Shown: positions 1-14,511, numbered from the stretch's first letter. The stretch is DNA of 64,000 bases from Macropodus opercularis (GCA_030770545.1 CM061097.1:2418501-2482500); one strand, 5' to 3'. Notes: generated from the sequence alone by a model not told the origin. Made by a program: numbers and translations.

Positions 1-2848
1 TTTTTAACCTGCACTGATCAGTCATTAAAGCTAGACTTACAGTGTGGGAGGTACTAGTGTGAGGATGAACTACTAATAATGCTCTCATTAGTGACGCTGT
101 TTTCAGATTGCGTAAAACCTTATGGTCAAAGCTGTTGAGGGCACAGACAGCAGACTGGAACCTCATCAATCACTGCGTCTGCCGCCTTCTAGCAAAACCA
201 CTTTAATCTGAAAGGATGGCAAAGGAAGCGGAGAGAGAGTGGGGGGACCAGAGAAGATGGCTTGATAACAAGAAACAGACAATGCTCACGTCATAGAACT
301 TGGCTCACTGAGGTTAACATTACGCAGCATGGTGGGAACCGCTTCATTCCCTAACCCCTTCCCTTCTGAAGCAATCAGCCCATACATGACCTCCTGGGAG
401 GCAGAGTTACAATATTTCAAATGAAATGTAAATGTCACACAAGATAATTTAGCACCAAGGTGTTTCAAATGTGTGATCTATGACATTTGCAGTCTCTGTG
501 AAAATTGTGTTCACTCCCTATGGAAAGTTCCCAAATGGGTCATACTTCTTACTGTACTTTAACCGAGACGTGGGCGTGTGAGACAGTCGGTTATTAAGCC
601 AGGCAGCAATTAGGCCTACACGAGAAAAGGCAATGTGGACGGCTTGTCGACGCTTTGGTCTCTGACTAAGGGGAAGTCAAGATAATCACATAATGCATTC
701 CCAGCCATGAGAAAATCAAGTCAGCTGCAGAAAGTCATTTTGGTTTTGTTGGTTTCAATTACAATTTTAGAGGATGTTTTGGTAAAACTACAATAAAAGT
801 CTCTTCTGTTCGTCCTTAAAATGCTCGGGCCGCATACACGGCATTTCACTGCTAAGTGCTGATTGTAGCTTGCTGTACATTTTTAAGAAGAAAACAGCCA
901 GAGAGAAAAAAGAGAAAGTCTCCCTCAACATGCTCTGCAGCAGGTTGTCATTATCACACACTTAATGTTCTACTACCATCTTCTTAAAGTCTGCAGAACA
1001 TTTGGCTTAATTCAAATAATTAGGCCAATTGGTTCACACCAGCATCTCAAAGAGAAACCACTCGTTATTTGGGATGATCAAAAGGCTCTTTTAATGCCTG
1101 AGCTGAAACAAAGCAGATATTCTTTGCCACTGGCAAAACGTGTAGACCAGTGCGGAAAAGACTCCATGACTCGAAGTCAGAAATTTAATGTGGCGCGTTG
1201 ACTCCTGGTTTCAATCGTGGTTTAAAAAAGGCCAAAGACGTCTATCAGCTATTACTGAGTAGTAATTTGTTTTAGGGGTGTTTATACTGTATACGAAGTG
1301 GGCAAATAAATATTATGTGATAAAAGAATTTAGCAAATAAAATGTCATTTAAACATTGCATCGACATAATAAGGCCAAGTTGTTGGGACGTTACAGTGTA
1401 ACAGTGAGCCTGACACACAAAGGCCACTCTGTCCTGCTGCTGCTCTGGAACACTCGTGTCATTTCCCTGGATGATGGAAGTCCTACAGGTGTGCACAGTA
1501 AGTGAACGATGATGATAAGCAACTGACTGAATCTTTAATTTCAGGCTGACAGAGCCATCATCGCTCCCTCACAAAGTGCTGGCCCTTTCTGCAGGGGCAT
1601 AACCGGTTGAAGTGCTTCTGCTAAAAGGCCACAGGGTCGTAATTTCAGTTATCTTCTTAAATACAATGGGGAGCAAAGAAACCAATAAATATCTGTAATA
1701 ACTAAAAACATGTGCAACTTATGCTGCTTAACAGTTTTCATTCCATCTGTTGCATCAATATTTCTTGTTTATAATAATGTATAGCAACCTATAAAAAATG
1801 AACATGCAAGTCCACTAATTCATAGTAATAAATATAATTTCCTTACTTTGAATTATTCAAGCTGGTTGTTTTCTCGGAATACTTGATTGTACACATCTAG
1901 ATGTACAGCAACATCAGGAGATGATTTACATTAACACTGTGTAAGTCCGGTTCAACTCAACTCCATTTAAATAAACGTCCCCAAATCTCCACAGCTCTCA
2001 ACAGTTCACATTATAATTAAAACAGTAATAAAAAACAAGTAGAGATCAGGCGTTAGTAGCAGAAGCAGGGGGCGCTGATAAGTGCCTGACAACCGACTGA
2101 AAACAGCTATTTTGAACCACTCCATCTGTAGCTAAAATATTCAGTGTATTCAGTTCATGCCAGTCGCTCGCCTGTAAACTGCCCTCAGTCAGTAAAATTC
2201 CTTGTTGGATGTACACAGGAGAAAGTGTGACCTTCCACTGAAGGTCACTGAACCAGCATGCGTAGGTTGCGGGATTATAACGATGACTAATTGTGGCCTT
2301 TGGCAGATGTATAGGTATCACCGAAATCCTGAAAGACAGCAGGACAAAGAGTCCAGAAGTTAAAAGTAGAATAGAAAGATAAAGACTCTCTGTAGGTCTC
2401 CACAGGCGCAGGCTGTGATGACCTAAGGACTAAGGAAGAGGTAAGGAGGTGAACACAGCATAACCCCATTAGCCCCCTGCAGAACAACCCCAGGTAGCCT
2501 GGGCCACAGAACGTCCACCGAATATACGGGCACACACAAACGAGACAAAAAACAAAGAGTGGGGGGATTTCTTTTGCAAAATGCTAGTTTAGAAAGCAGA
2601 GACGAAAGCGATGGCTTAGCTCCATAATGAAAAGTGGGAAGAGAACATCAAAAACACATGATGAATAAGCAGCAATAAAGCAGCTTTCAGTTCCTTGGTG
2701 GCGACACCCTGTTTTCTGGGTGTAGCCTGTTGTTCCTCAGTAGTTGTGACTCCTTCGCTGGTCTCACACGGAGCCAAGGCCGATGGGCTTGGCAACCAAA
2801 TTCGAGCTCTGGGCGAAGTCAAACTGTTGAGAAATTGCTTCCATACAC
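1..2848. other. Intergenic region left of xrcc4
   Basis: No gene is recognised. Open frames are short, lack splice context and resemble no family I know. The only motif that stands out is a CTCF-like site at 2061-2076. The far 3' untranslated region of xrcc4 could extend into the right edge. Confidence 0.5.
2061..2076 (+). promoter_or_regulatory. CTCF-like binding site
   Basis: AGAAGCAGGGGGCGCT matches the core of the vertebrate CTCF motif (AGGGGGCGCT preceded by the usual A and C positions). It lies outside any gene, 3' of xrcc4. This is a motif match only; occupancy is not shown. Confidence 0.5.
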
Positions 2849-3345
2849 TTAGTGTAGATCATCTGCCATGTTCTCCAAGTCATTAGCAGCAAAGTCATCC
2901 TGAGGAAGCGCTGGAGGGCGTCAAGTGCTGTTATCACATGATCGCTAACACATCTGGGAAAAGTCTTTACAGCAGCGCTGAGCACACAGAGCGAAGAGGT
3001 TGGGGCGTCATTAATTGTTCTTCTTTTGATTTATTGAGGACAGGAGACAAGCAGCAAGTCTCCCTAGAGCTGTGGCAGGTAATAGTTACACAACAGTTGA
3101 AGCAAACCAGATGACTGTAACATACTCTGACTTTCTGAAAATTGCTTTCACAATCTTGGATGACATCCGATATCAAATCTGGAAATGCCTCCAACACACT
3201 GTTGCCTGGTTGTCACTGTTTTGGTCGTGTATGTTCAGGTGAAGGTTTGATTCGCTCGCTTAGCTACAAAGAAAGGATTCTCATCCAAAGAAGCGTCACA
3301 TTAAAGGCTTCAATCGTGCGGGTGACTCCTGGACTTCTGGATTTA
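2849..3345 (-). CDS. Possible extra 3' exons of xrcc4 (alternative C-terminus)
   Basis: If the donor after 4628 is used, an acceptor with a strong pyrimidine tract at 3346 opens a segment in the right phase starting DKSRSPGVTRTIEAFN. This either stops at 3264-3266 or splices at a weak gtgacg donor to 2899-2849, which encodes DDFAANDLENMADDLH and a stop. An acidic tail would resemble the acidic end of mammalian XRCC4 in character, but similarity is too low to claim homology. Confidence 0.25.
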
Positions 3346-4623
3346 CTGAGGGGGGAGGAAAAGAAGCAAGAGAAACAGAGGAACAAGGAGAGAAAATTTT
3401 AATATAAAGAACTCTGAATGAGACTATAATAACAAAGGGAGTGGGGAAATCTGATCAACTGCTTCGGGTAATTATGCAAATGAGACTAGAAGGGCTCATT
3501 TCTCAGTTAAACTACGCTGGAGACATCTGTAGTGTTGTTTGCCAGTCCTCTTCAAAATGTGCACTGAGGATGCTACAGGATAAAAATAATACATGTCCCA
3601 TATACGGTGAGAGCTGATATTGCTCTTCCAAAGTCATTCAAATATTTGTGCACTTTTTGACAAATGTGCTTTTCAGACCAGTTGCAGTGCAGCACTAAAT
3701 GGCAGCATTCCTAAAAACCTGCGGTCGTTCTTTTGCAGCGCGTCAGTCTGAGAAAACTCCCAGCTGTTGAATGTGGACAGACCTCACAACACTGGATGTC
3801 TGAGCCGGATATTAAGCAGACACCTCTGAAACGCCAAACATCAACAGAAGCGGATTCATCTTTTGAACTGGGTCAGACCCATCTGAGAGTGCACATTTAT
3901 GAAGTCATGCTGTCGGGACATAAAAGAGGATTTTAAATTCTATTTGTAATCATAAAAATCTGAATCACTGATGAATGTAACTGTCATAAATGAAATATTA
4001 TTAATTGTTTTGTTGGGTACATTTTAACATCAAATATGTTCTTAAGATTTATCCCCATTGTTTGGAGGATATGACAAATATTCTTCAGCATCTGTAGAGC
4101 AGCTAAGAACAGCCAGAGCAATGATGTATATTAGTCAGTTCATGTAATTAGTAATATAAAATTTAAGATAAAGAGCAGCAGGTAAATAAGCGTCCAGACT
4201 GCTGACACAGCAGGGCTGTGGGATACGTGTGGGTTTTTCATCAATGATGACAACCAAATGATTCAACGTCCTGTAGAGGAAGAACAGAAGCAATGAAGAA
4301 TAAAGATTTGGTCAAACATCCCACATCTGTTAAAGCCGTGGTTTTCCAGAGGTTTGTCTCAGTGCCAACAGAAAAAAAAACATGAATGAAATTTGAGGGG
4401 AAATTCTTGCATAAATGTTAAACTCTGGTTTGGCCACATGGAACAGCTGGTTGCTTAAATCAGGGAGAGACATTTGAAAAATACACAGCATATAACACTG
4501 TGTAATTCTTTAATTGTTGAACTCATTGTTTTTGTAGGTTTTGGTTTTTGCTCTGCTGCTCTATGTGGAGCTAGTGATAAATACATGTTGTGTTGCTTCT
4601 CTGACAAACCTGCGATTTCAATC

Positions 4624-7600
4624 CTACTCAGGTGACTCTGGGCTTGAGTTGGGAAGCAGCCTGCGCTTGCGCCTCGGTTGCTCATCGTCATCAAAAGCAG
4701 TCCGGTCCACAGAGATGCCCTGGCACACCAGATCACGACCTGCATGCAGCACACAGACACAGAACGCAACCTTTTCAAAGCGCTTTGTTTAGATAGGCCT
4801 CAAGATAACCTTTCTAACACGGGGCAGCTTCACACCTTTATCGAGAACAGACATCTGGAATTCCACACAAGCCTGTGACAATACGATGGGTTGTACACAA
4901 ACAGACTTACGAGCACACCTGTTTGCCCTTTAACACTGCTGCTAGCCTATTTAAATGTAAAGATTCATCTCTAGATAAAAAAAAAAAACAGATGTCTTGA
5001 ACTGATTGCTACCATTAATGCTACTTGAAAAAGACTTGACTGAGTTTCTACGGCGTAAGTCCAAAAGAGCCGTTTTCTATCATTTCTTTAACACACACAT
5101 CATCAAAGTGCCTCTGTGCTTTCACTCTCCATCTTGTATCTCCAGCTCTTTTATCTTAAGCCGCCCCCATTGTTAGTGACTATGTTGTCACTATCAGACT
5201 TTTAATCTGGAGGGAACGGGTTACAGAGAGAGTTTCTTCCTTTGTCTCCCACTCTGCTCTGTCATTACGCTCTCTTATCAGGCAAGAGCTCTATGAAATC
5301 ATAGCTCCATGCTCCACCCGAGCCTGAGGGAAAAAGCGCAGCCCGCTATGCTGCCAGCGATTGTGTAGATCTGTATTGTAAGAGCAAATAAAACGTCAAT
5401 CTACGTTGGAAAAGCAGTTTTCTGGGTCAAAATCTGTTCTGGCCAAATGGGCTGAGACAAAGCAAATCTCTCACGTTCAACACGGTTTACTTCATTTACT
5501 TACATGTTTACAGAGCTCGTAAACACAGACTCACAGAGGAACAGTTCATGTCCTCCAGCCTCTGTGAAGGTGCCTACTAGCTTCATAGACCATGTTTCTG
5601 GTGATAGAGAAGCGCTAGAGACTAGCTGGACACTGCACACAGCTCCAGACACAAGCCTGGATCCACACCCATCATGATTCAAGAATACAGAATCTCAAGG
5701 AAAGTGCAGAACGTGACTTCCACTGAACAGCTGAAAACACAAGAAGGCGTTGCTGAAGACTGCAAACAACAACGTCTGTAAGCCAAGACCCACTCTGCGT
5801 GAACAAGAACCTCCAAACATCATCACAGGAGCCAGCAGAGAGCCAGGAGGCCAGGGTCTGCGTACGTGTGCGAGTGAGGCAACGTGCACTGAGAAACAAC
5901 AGAACCCGCTGAAGTCACTGCAACGTAAATGGCTAAGTGTATTAGCCTCTGGGGGACGGTTGAGTTTGGCTCTGAAAACAAACACGAGCATTGAGAGAGC
6001 AATCAGCAGGTTATCCCAGCAGATCACGGCACAATAGTAGCGGAGGGTATGACTCAGCACGTGACATCACGCCTGCTCTGCATGATGCAGGAAGGCGAGG
6101 ACCACCACACGGGCCTGCCGTGCTGAAGCAATCACAGCGAGCTTAGCTGGGTGGGTTTATGGCTCACTGACAAGCGTTTCCCAGAAACCATCTACCCGAG
6201 GGTCTGCTGTGCTTTTCAAGTTTACATTTAAACCCCCTGCTCACATAATCAATTACGTTCAACTGTCAGGTTTATTGGACAGCAAAAATCTGTTAAAGGA
6301 AAGTTAAAACTTGAGAGTTTCACTGAAAAGTCTGCATCATTGCATTAGTCACATCATGACCTATGACATCACAAGGAGTAACGGGAAGGGCTGAAAGATC
6401 ACCACGTTGAATATGCACACGCTGCTCCACCAAGACGCAGAGCGAGCATCAGTACCAGTGGTTATTTCTGGTAACGGTGCCTCAGGAGAGAAGAGGAGGC
6501 CTGTTCTTATAGGTGGTGAACCTTCCATCCTCCCTCACAGCATCTGACTCATAACTCTGGCACCTGAACTGTGAAGATCAAACTCACACACAGCTACCAG
6601 TCAGGTCACACACGTCCTTGTTTAAGCTCTGTATTACCTGGAAGAGCTTGTTGTATTAAAATGGTCTTTATTTCATCTTGTTTTTGTTTGTTTCATTTTT
6701 CGCACGCGACAACACACATTCTCACCTGTGAGGAGGACAGTTGAGTCCTGAGAAGGACGATAGCTTTGTTCAGTTGTTGTGTCCTGAGTTGCATCATCGC
6801 TGGAAAAAAAGTTACACAAATTTAGCATAAAACAAGAAAAGTGTTTCATGAGTGGCTCAGCAAAACTGCGGAGAAAAAATTACAGGCAGCTCATTTACTA
6901 TAGTGGTAAAATCCTAATCATCTTTAATATTATTAAGCACAAGTCTTCCATTCATACTCCATGGCTCGCAATGATGATAGATACAACACAGGCTTGTAAA
7001 AGACACACTGTGTTCTGCAGACTCAGGAGGTGCGGCAAAACAAATGTGACAGCACTGTGCAAAACTAGCAAAGACCTGAACTACAGCAATAACCTGAATG
7101 TGGTAATTTATTCTAAATTCAATCAAAAAGCTATTTAGCTGTCGGACAATAAAGTGCTTCCCATAAAAACACACCCACTGCTGCTGTGATGGATGAGGCC
7201 TGTGAATTAGTCAAATACGCAGCGCACGCCGCTGGGTTCATAAGTAATGGAACAAAGCTAAATATTTTGGCCTCTGTATTTGATAAAATTGTAAATCATC
7301 ACCCTGACCAGCGCTGCTGTTTCTCATTTGTCTGCTGCTCAGATGTCTGTTGGAGGTGGCGCACATCGTCCTGCAGGCCTCTGATCTTGGTCTTCTTCTC
7401 ATTCAGCACCATGACAAAACGTGAATACAGCTCCCTCTCCAGTCTCTCCTTATTCTGAACGTGCCGCTCTAACCTTGAGAGAAAAGCACAAACACCAATG
7501 TAACAATATGCATTCAAGCAAGTGCTGTACACAGTCTACATCCATCTAGCCGTTAACCACGCCGCCTGCCCTCGTAAAGGTCGTGTGGGTGCTGGAGCCT

Positions 7601-10600
7601 GTCCCAGCTGACCCTGAGCAGATCACCAGTCCATCACAGGGCCAAACAGAAGACACACCTGCCTGTATGAAGCTGGACTATCCACCGCACATCTTTATAG
7701 CTGTGAGCAGTGCACAGTGTCATCCCATAGGAGACATAATATACACGTGTTTTCATACATAGATTAAAGTTTGAAAAACTGTAGAAATACATTTCTCTGC
7801 CTTCTGAGAGTAATTACTTGGGAAGAATGATGTCTACTGCCTCCACCCTTTACAGACATAAGTCACCCTCCATCTGTGGCAGTGCTCCACAACTTGGCCT
7901 AGGAAAGAACGTGTAGCAGTACCTGCCTGCAACTAAACAAAGATTGTTACTTTGAAAGAGGTCAAGCACTGGGAAGCTACGGTGCAGAATAAAAGAATAA
8001 AAGTGGATGATTTGAAGTGAGTTCCCAGAAACAATAAGCCCAGTTTGCAACTCTGGGTGGAACCATCTGCTCTCTCAAATGGCCAAGGAGTGATGATGTC
8101 ATACTGGGTGACTGTTGTGGATACACAGCTGGAACCATGAATTATAAAGCAAAGGGAGCTTAAATGTAAACAAGAAAGTCTACAAACAAATAGCAGTGCT
8201 GAATATCTTAGATTCTGTCATGGTATTTTCCATTTGATCCCATACACATTTGAATCCACCGTGAAAGCAGCTTTTCTGCTGATGCTTACGCTTGAAGTAT
8301 TCGCTGGTGCTCGTGTTCCAGCCTACGGTTCTCCTCCAACAGCTGGCTGTTTCTTGACTCCAGATCTGTGCTGAGCTTTAGGGAGTGGCCAATCATCTCT
8401 CGGTTAAGCTCTAGCGGGTCTGGAGCTGGCTGGATCTCCACAGATCCCAAGTGCACCTGAGGTTAAGAGGAACAGAAAGAGAAGGAGAAAGGGCAGGTTG
8501 TTAAAACTCAACATTACTGGAGGACACTGGTGGCAAACTACAAGTCCCAGCTGCCCCGGGAAAACCTGGGGATCCTCTAAGAAAAACTGGAAGAAGTTAC
8601 ATGGGACATCTGGTGCCATAATCCTAGAGGTTGAAACGGTGCAACAAACCATGACATCATAGTTTCACTGAAGTAGAGGACTTCAGTCAACATGTTTTCT
8701 TCTGTCTGGGACAAATACAGGTTGAATTCATTGGTCACCGGTGAACTATGCAAGTGAGCACACAGTTTCCTTTGAGTTGAGCCTAGTCAGTGGAGCTTTC
8801 ACATGCAGGCTTCAGATGTGATAAAACATTCCTCACTGGGTTTTGATGTTGGCAGTACTAAACGGGCTGAGGTGCAGCTGGCTACAGAAAAACTGGGATA
8901 TTTTCCATTTATTTGACGTGTAACATGTTCTGCTTTCCAATTTTAAACCGGATTAAATCCACAGCAAAGAGCTACGATTACAGGCAGTGAGCGAGTCTGA
9001 TCGTTGACGTTACCTCACAAAGGCAGCTCAACCTTCGCTTGCTTGTTGCCTTGGAGATTCGTGCACACACTTGCGAACACATCACAAACAGACGCACAGA
9101 CAGGTCATGCTCATGATGCACTTGGAAACCAGAAGGCGATGAGGTGCTAAATCTTCACTGGGCTGCGTCAAGGTTGCCGACCCACTGTAATAAAGCCACC
9201 ATCTTCAAAAGCTCTCATAAAATACCTGCCATTTTTGTCCCAGGGTGATGCTGTCCTGGCATGCCACACAGCTGTTCCCCCCCACTGGTAAACCTCTGCA
9301 TGGTTCACCGAGTGGACACGGACTCCACATCTCCCCCGTCGCTCCGCTAACTTAGCCTACCTGTCTATATCATGCTATACACCCTCTTTTACATCCAGAC
9401 TTCTTCCATTTTCTCTCACGTTGTCACATCACGTGCACAAAAAACATCACTACCGTATGTCACACCTGCATTACTTTAACATTACAGCAACACCAGCAAT
9501 TAAACTACGGGGTTTCCTTGCATTCAGTCCTGATTTAACCAGTGAATATCAGTCTACATTGTTCCTGTAGGTTCAGGTATTATCACCTTCTGAGAGAATC
9601 AGGCTCATGTGCATCACCGGGGTTTTGATTTCATACCGAAATTGCTCTTAGAAAAAATGACTACTGATAAGCAGGTTTATAATCAGGGTGACAATAACTC
9701 AAAAAATCTTACCACCTACTCGGTACAAACGACACCAATACCCCCTGTGATCACAAAAGCAGAATGAGTGAATTAACAAAAGTAAACGTAACGCGATCGG
9801 GACACAGAGACCACCCAGAATCTAAAGGAGGACGAGGTGGGACTCATAAAAATCTAGAGCAACATCAGGACGTCACAGTGATCCAGTACAGACTCCTCTC
9901 AGGGATTTAGAATCTGTGGGACTTTGAGCTTCATGCGTCATCAACAAGTTGACAAAGCTGTTTAGTCTTTGTGGAGAATGCTGCATTATCTAACAAAACA
10001 GGAAGGTGAATGTGGAGACGCAGCAACGTCCATGACTGTAAACGTTCACCTCAAAGGTATAAGAACTTGCAAACTGTGGCAGGCTGGGCATTACGCACAC
10101 ACAGAGCCCAAAGCTTTGATCTTTCCTTCCATCTTTCTTTCAACCCCCTCCTGAAAGTTCCGCTACCTGTACATGAATGCCTGCTGTAGGCTACTTCCAG
10201 AGGAAAGCCATTTGGCAATAAATCAGCCACATGAGAAAGGATAATGTAAAGCTTTTAGGCTGCAAGCTGTTAAAGACACTAATATTCCCTCTAAAATATG
10301 CTGCAATGTGTACATTTATTGAAGTGTCACTCCATAATAATTACTGGGACTCTGTCAAACTTTGTGATCAAAGTTTTACGCCCTGACATCATTAAAGACT
10401 ATAACTCTCTGTGAGCAGCATGTTAACATGGTATTACCAGTTTAAGACACCAGATACACAGATCTAAACTGTGGGAGGAACAACCCCTATTTACTGGATT
10501 AACATTGGAAATGGTGCTCAGCTGCTGTTTATTTCTTCCTCTCCTTCCCTTAAATACCAAAGCTTGTCTTTATTTCCAGCGTTTCTGAAATGACCAATTG

Positions 10601-13600
10601 CAGTAAACACCAACTTCCACATCACCAGAAGTTTACCTTACTGAGCTGCGTGGAAAGAGTAAGAATGCATTAAACAAAATATAAATCTGAAAACGCAGGC
10701 AAACATTATTCTAACGTTTACATGTCTGTTATAGACATAGAAGATAGAAGGTAATGAATTGTTTTTATTAATTAATCCCCTTGATAGAAAAAAACGAAAA
10801 AAGACTAGAAGTCAACTTTAGACAGAGCTAACTCTTAAAGTCATGATGAACTCTGCCATTATGTGGTTGGTTAGACAGAGATAAACGAGTTGCTCATTGA
10901 ACTTTAGTGGATACGTTGATGGTTCTGTTGTTGTGGCCTGAGCAGCGACAGCCAGGACTTTTATAACAAAGGCTGCTCAAATAAGGATGAGAGAGACAAG
11001 ACAATAGATCTGTTTACAACACATCTGAGGTCAAGTTCAAGACCTTGCATCCCTCAAAAAATATAATAAATGTAATACTCGATATATCCATGTTTAGCAA
11101 AATATGTAGAAGGGAAATTCTTCATTTAAAGGAAAATCTGTCAATACAGCATTAAAATGTGGCCCAGTGTGTGTGTGGTCTGTTTGTTTGCGTCCCCAGA
11201 CAGCTCAGCAAACCATAAGGTCAAACCCGTGGAGAAGGGGGTGTAGGTGTGGAGGACAAAGCCAAAAGAACACAGTCCCAGGAAAACGATAGCACAACAC
11301 ACGTGGGCACAAAGCACATAAAGCTTCCCTTTTCACGGTCTGACCAAATGCCGTAGAGCGAACCCAGCATTTATTTAGAAGGATCAGACAATAACCTCCC
11401 TTAATTGACAACCTTTAAACAATAAAGCTAAACTGAAATATTTCCCACCATTGTTTAACAATACCTCTAGAGCTAATTTTCAAATTGTAATAGAAGACGA
11501 GGCAAATCCCAAATGCCCTGCAACTTTAAACGTAATAAAAATATACTGAACATGTCAGACCCCTTTTATTATGCCCTTGGGAAGTGAGTGGGTGAGCGCC
11601 GTGTGCATGATGACAAAGAGACAGTGTTCACGGGTGGGCACGGGTGCTCAGTATGGGAACTGTGGGCAGTGAACAGAAACCAACTTGTCCCATCCGCTCC
11701 CTCATCTTCCATGCAGAGGCGTGAGGCCCGATAAAGAGCAGGAAGTGAGGGGCGACACCATCCAGTCCGTCCCTGATAACACAAATGTTCTCATAAAAAG
11801 CTGCAGCGCTACAGCACTGGGATGAAATGTGCGTCTGCCTAGAACAGCACAGGTCAACCTTAGTTCACGCTGAGAATGTGGAGCTCAAGGAGAGAAGATG
11901 GATGAATGAATGAAAGTAATTTACCATGTACCACAATATTCTATCTTAATAATAATAATATAATACTAATAATATAATATTAGGATCCTCTTACTCTCTG
12001 TATTAGTTATGCACTATAATTTATTTATTTATAAAACAAAATATTGTGTGGGACCATCACACCACACACACCACACACAGCACAGCACAAAATACAAATT
12101 AACAGATGCAATTGTTGAACACATCCATTGCTGTTTTGTCAAGTGAGGTATCCAAGGCTGGCAGCTTTATCTATGTCAGCAAGTCTAGACACCAAATCCA
12201 TGCATGCATGGGCACACTTACATATATGGCCCACAATCACGTAGACAAAGAAAAGCCACGAGTGAGCAGGAGAAAGAAGAAAAAGGCAGTCAAAAAATCA
12301 ACAGTTGTTTAACGGTGTTAGATGGGGACGGGTCTGTTCATAAATCAAGGTTTTATGGCCTCCACAGTGTCGCTAATACCCCCGGGTTTCCCCCTCTGGC
12401 CTCCTCTACAGGGACCTCCAGTGACCTGCTCCCCGGAGGCCACAGCATCCTGTCAACGTTTAAAGAAATAACACCGAAATCCAGCGAAAGCTCGGCGTCC
12501 TGTGCTCCATCACACCCGTCACTCACCCATGGCCTGTGTGAGAGCAGCGCTAGCGCAGGATACTGTATACACACGGCTCTGACTCTGTCCGTGACAGTTG
12601 CATAAATTTAACAAGGAATGCGCTTTCATGTAGGGAAGCCATTGTTTACATTAATGCAGGCCAGCTCCACCTAGCCATTTAGCAAGTTTGTTTCTCTCAA
12701 CATTTACAAGCTGTAGCCATTAACAACCTCATACTGCTGCTTTCGGATGACTGGTAAAGAACTGAATCATTCCTATCTGTGGCCTTAAGGTATCCAAGTC
12801 TTTCTGCCATAATGTGGGGAGACTATAAACCTTATCTTTTAAATAGCCCCCCTGTAAAAAGAAGACTTCCTTTCTATTCTGCTGAATGCTGTTACATGCA
12901 TTTGTCCCCAGGAAACAGGGTCATTCTACAAATGTGTAAAGTTACAGAATAAAATCGTCTAAATCGTGAAGATGACACATTTTCTAAAAGTATTCCTCAG
13001 CACTTCCCTTTAAAAACTAGCCATTCATTAACGTTCTAAATGAAATCATCATTTACAACAGCAGCGTGTCCATGTGCGCCATCTATTAGCAAGATAAATC
13101 ATTTTGACACTTGTGACAACCACAGGCAGCGTTGGTGGGCGACACGCTGTCTACAAAGGCCTGCGAGTTCATGAAGTTGAAGGTTTGTCACATGCAAAAG
13201 ACTTGCTGCAATGTCCACTCGCAAGGATTTGCTTGGACAGCGTGATTGATTGTGTTGCATCGCTGTGCATCAAAGAGTCATTTGCCAGAACGCTCTGTGT
13301 TGCTGTTACAGCTGTGTCAGTGCAGCAATGCCACTAAAACCATCATTGTTTTATCAATGCACCACTGTGAACACAGCTGCTGTGTGAGTGTCTTGTGTGG
13401 TCGCCATGCAGCTTGTGGACACTTACAGGAAGAGTGTATTAATAGAATGTACCGAAGTGTTTCCTCACCGAAATATCGTTGCAAATCTTCTGATACGACA
13501 GATGACTGTGATCTGTTGTGAGGTGGAAGGAATACACCTCCTTGTCGCCTCCCTTTCCAGCTTCACCTTTTGTTAGCGCTTGGAGAAGATCTTCAACATA

Positions 13601-14511
13601 TGTTTCCCTATTGACTCCGAGTTCACTGGCTTCCTTTGTCATCTCATCTTCTGAAACTGAACACAAAGCTGAGGATGAAACGTCATGTTTTACACTCAAA
13701 GACATTTTTCTCATTTTTGCATCGTGTTAAAGTCACAGAGTTGAGTGGAAGTGGACAGAAGGCAACAAGATTTCATCAGCAGGCAGCAAAGCAAGACTAT
13801 AAACAGGAATTATCTAGTAATGCACGAATGCCCGTGAAAGCAGATTTCAAGGGAAGCGTGCAGCGAAACCAAGGGGAATGTCATCAGCTGTTGCACAGCT
13901 GCTCGCAAGGGGCTGAGGGTCCCAATTAACACATCAAACACAGAAACACTGACGACCCAGAAGCCTGCACATAGCTGTCACAGCCCCATCTCTGCCTGTC
14001 AACTCCGCAGATGGACACCGATAGAAAACGAGCGAGCAGTTATGTTCCAGGTGTCCTTCCCGGCTCCACGTGTACTCATGCAAACGGAACCGCAGACACC
14101 CTCGCGCACACACACACAATGAACACTGACTTGCACATACAAAGACCAGCCTTGTAGAGGTTCGTCTGCTTCATACACCTGTAAGCTGCACCAGAGGAAT
14201 GAAGAGAGCTGAAACAAGGCCATTGCTGTCTCTGTGGTTGATGGACAGACAGTTCTGCTATTATGAGACGTGGTTGACCCAGGTGCCTACACGGGTTGAA
14301 CAGCATCGCAGACCTGGTGACCACTCGGGTCTAGTCAGCGAGAATGTTCGAGAGTGACTCTGATATCTTTACCTTCTCCAATCCATGCCGAGCTGCCATC
14401 AGTGAGAACCAGCGTGAACCCAGCTCCCAGGTCTACAGCCCAGTTCACGTGCAAGAAGTAGGGGGTGCCTGGATCGGTGGAAACAATGATCTGCCGGACT
14501 GTACCGCTCAT
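4624..14511 (-). CDS. xrcc4: XRCC4, DNA repair scaffold (non-homologous end joining)
   Basis: XRCC4 binds DNA ligase IV and XLF to rejoin double-strand breaks in the nucleus. Coding exons read right to left: 14373-14511, 13469-13656, 8290-8456, 7303-7473, 6726-6799 and 4624-4739, all GT-AG and phase-consistent, giving 284 aa (human 336). Residues 1-109 match the globular head, for example the TLVLTDGSSAWIGE strand and the EVYSFHL segment. Residues about 110-220 form the coiled coil, with the family signature LYSRFVMVLNEKKTKIR at about 180-196, the ligase IV binding stalk. The last exon has an acidic patch followed by RRKRR (about 269-273), matching the human nuclear localisation signal. A splice acceptor lies 24 bp upstream of the ATG, so a non-coding first exon is expected near 18.2 kb. 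The C-terminus is uncertain: the stop at 4624-4626 overlaps a possible donor (exon end 4628, then gtagga). Confidence 0.93.
7537..7665 (+). repeat. Diverged fish interspersed repeat (LINE 3'-end type)
   Basis: The stretch from CATCCATCTA through GGTGCTGGAGCCTGTCCCAG to CCAGTCCATCACAGGGCC is the recognisable core of a repeat found in very many fish introns, derived from a non-LTR retrotransposon 3' end. It is short, mutated and lies in xrcc4 intron 4. The family name cannot be fixed without a library search. Confidence 0.6.
8457..13468. other. xrcc4 intron 3 (5 kb)
   Basis: This is the largest intron between recognised xrcc4 coding exons. It holds AT-rich simple sequence near 11.95 kb and a short CA-rich stretch near 12.06 kb. 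No nested gene was recognised; open frames here have no splice support or family resemblance. Confidence 0.6.
11945..11983. repeat. AT-rich simple repeat (TAA/TA)n
   Basis: Imperfect runs of TAA and TA, such as TAATAATAATAATATAATAC, inside xrcc4 intron 3. Ordinary microsatellite-like sequence. Confidence 0.7.

Noticed and set aside
2764..2985. 73-codon minus-strand frame ending KPIGLGSV
   Set aside because: No family resemblance, and it overlaps, in another frame, the tentative xrcc4 tail exon. No independent support.
7396..7416. NRSF/REST-like half site (TTCAGCACCATGACA)
   Set aside because: It lies inside the xrcc4 coiled-coil exon and only the left half matches; better explained by coding sequence.
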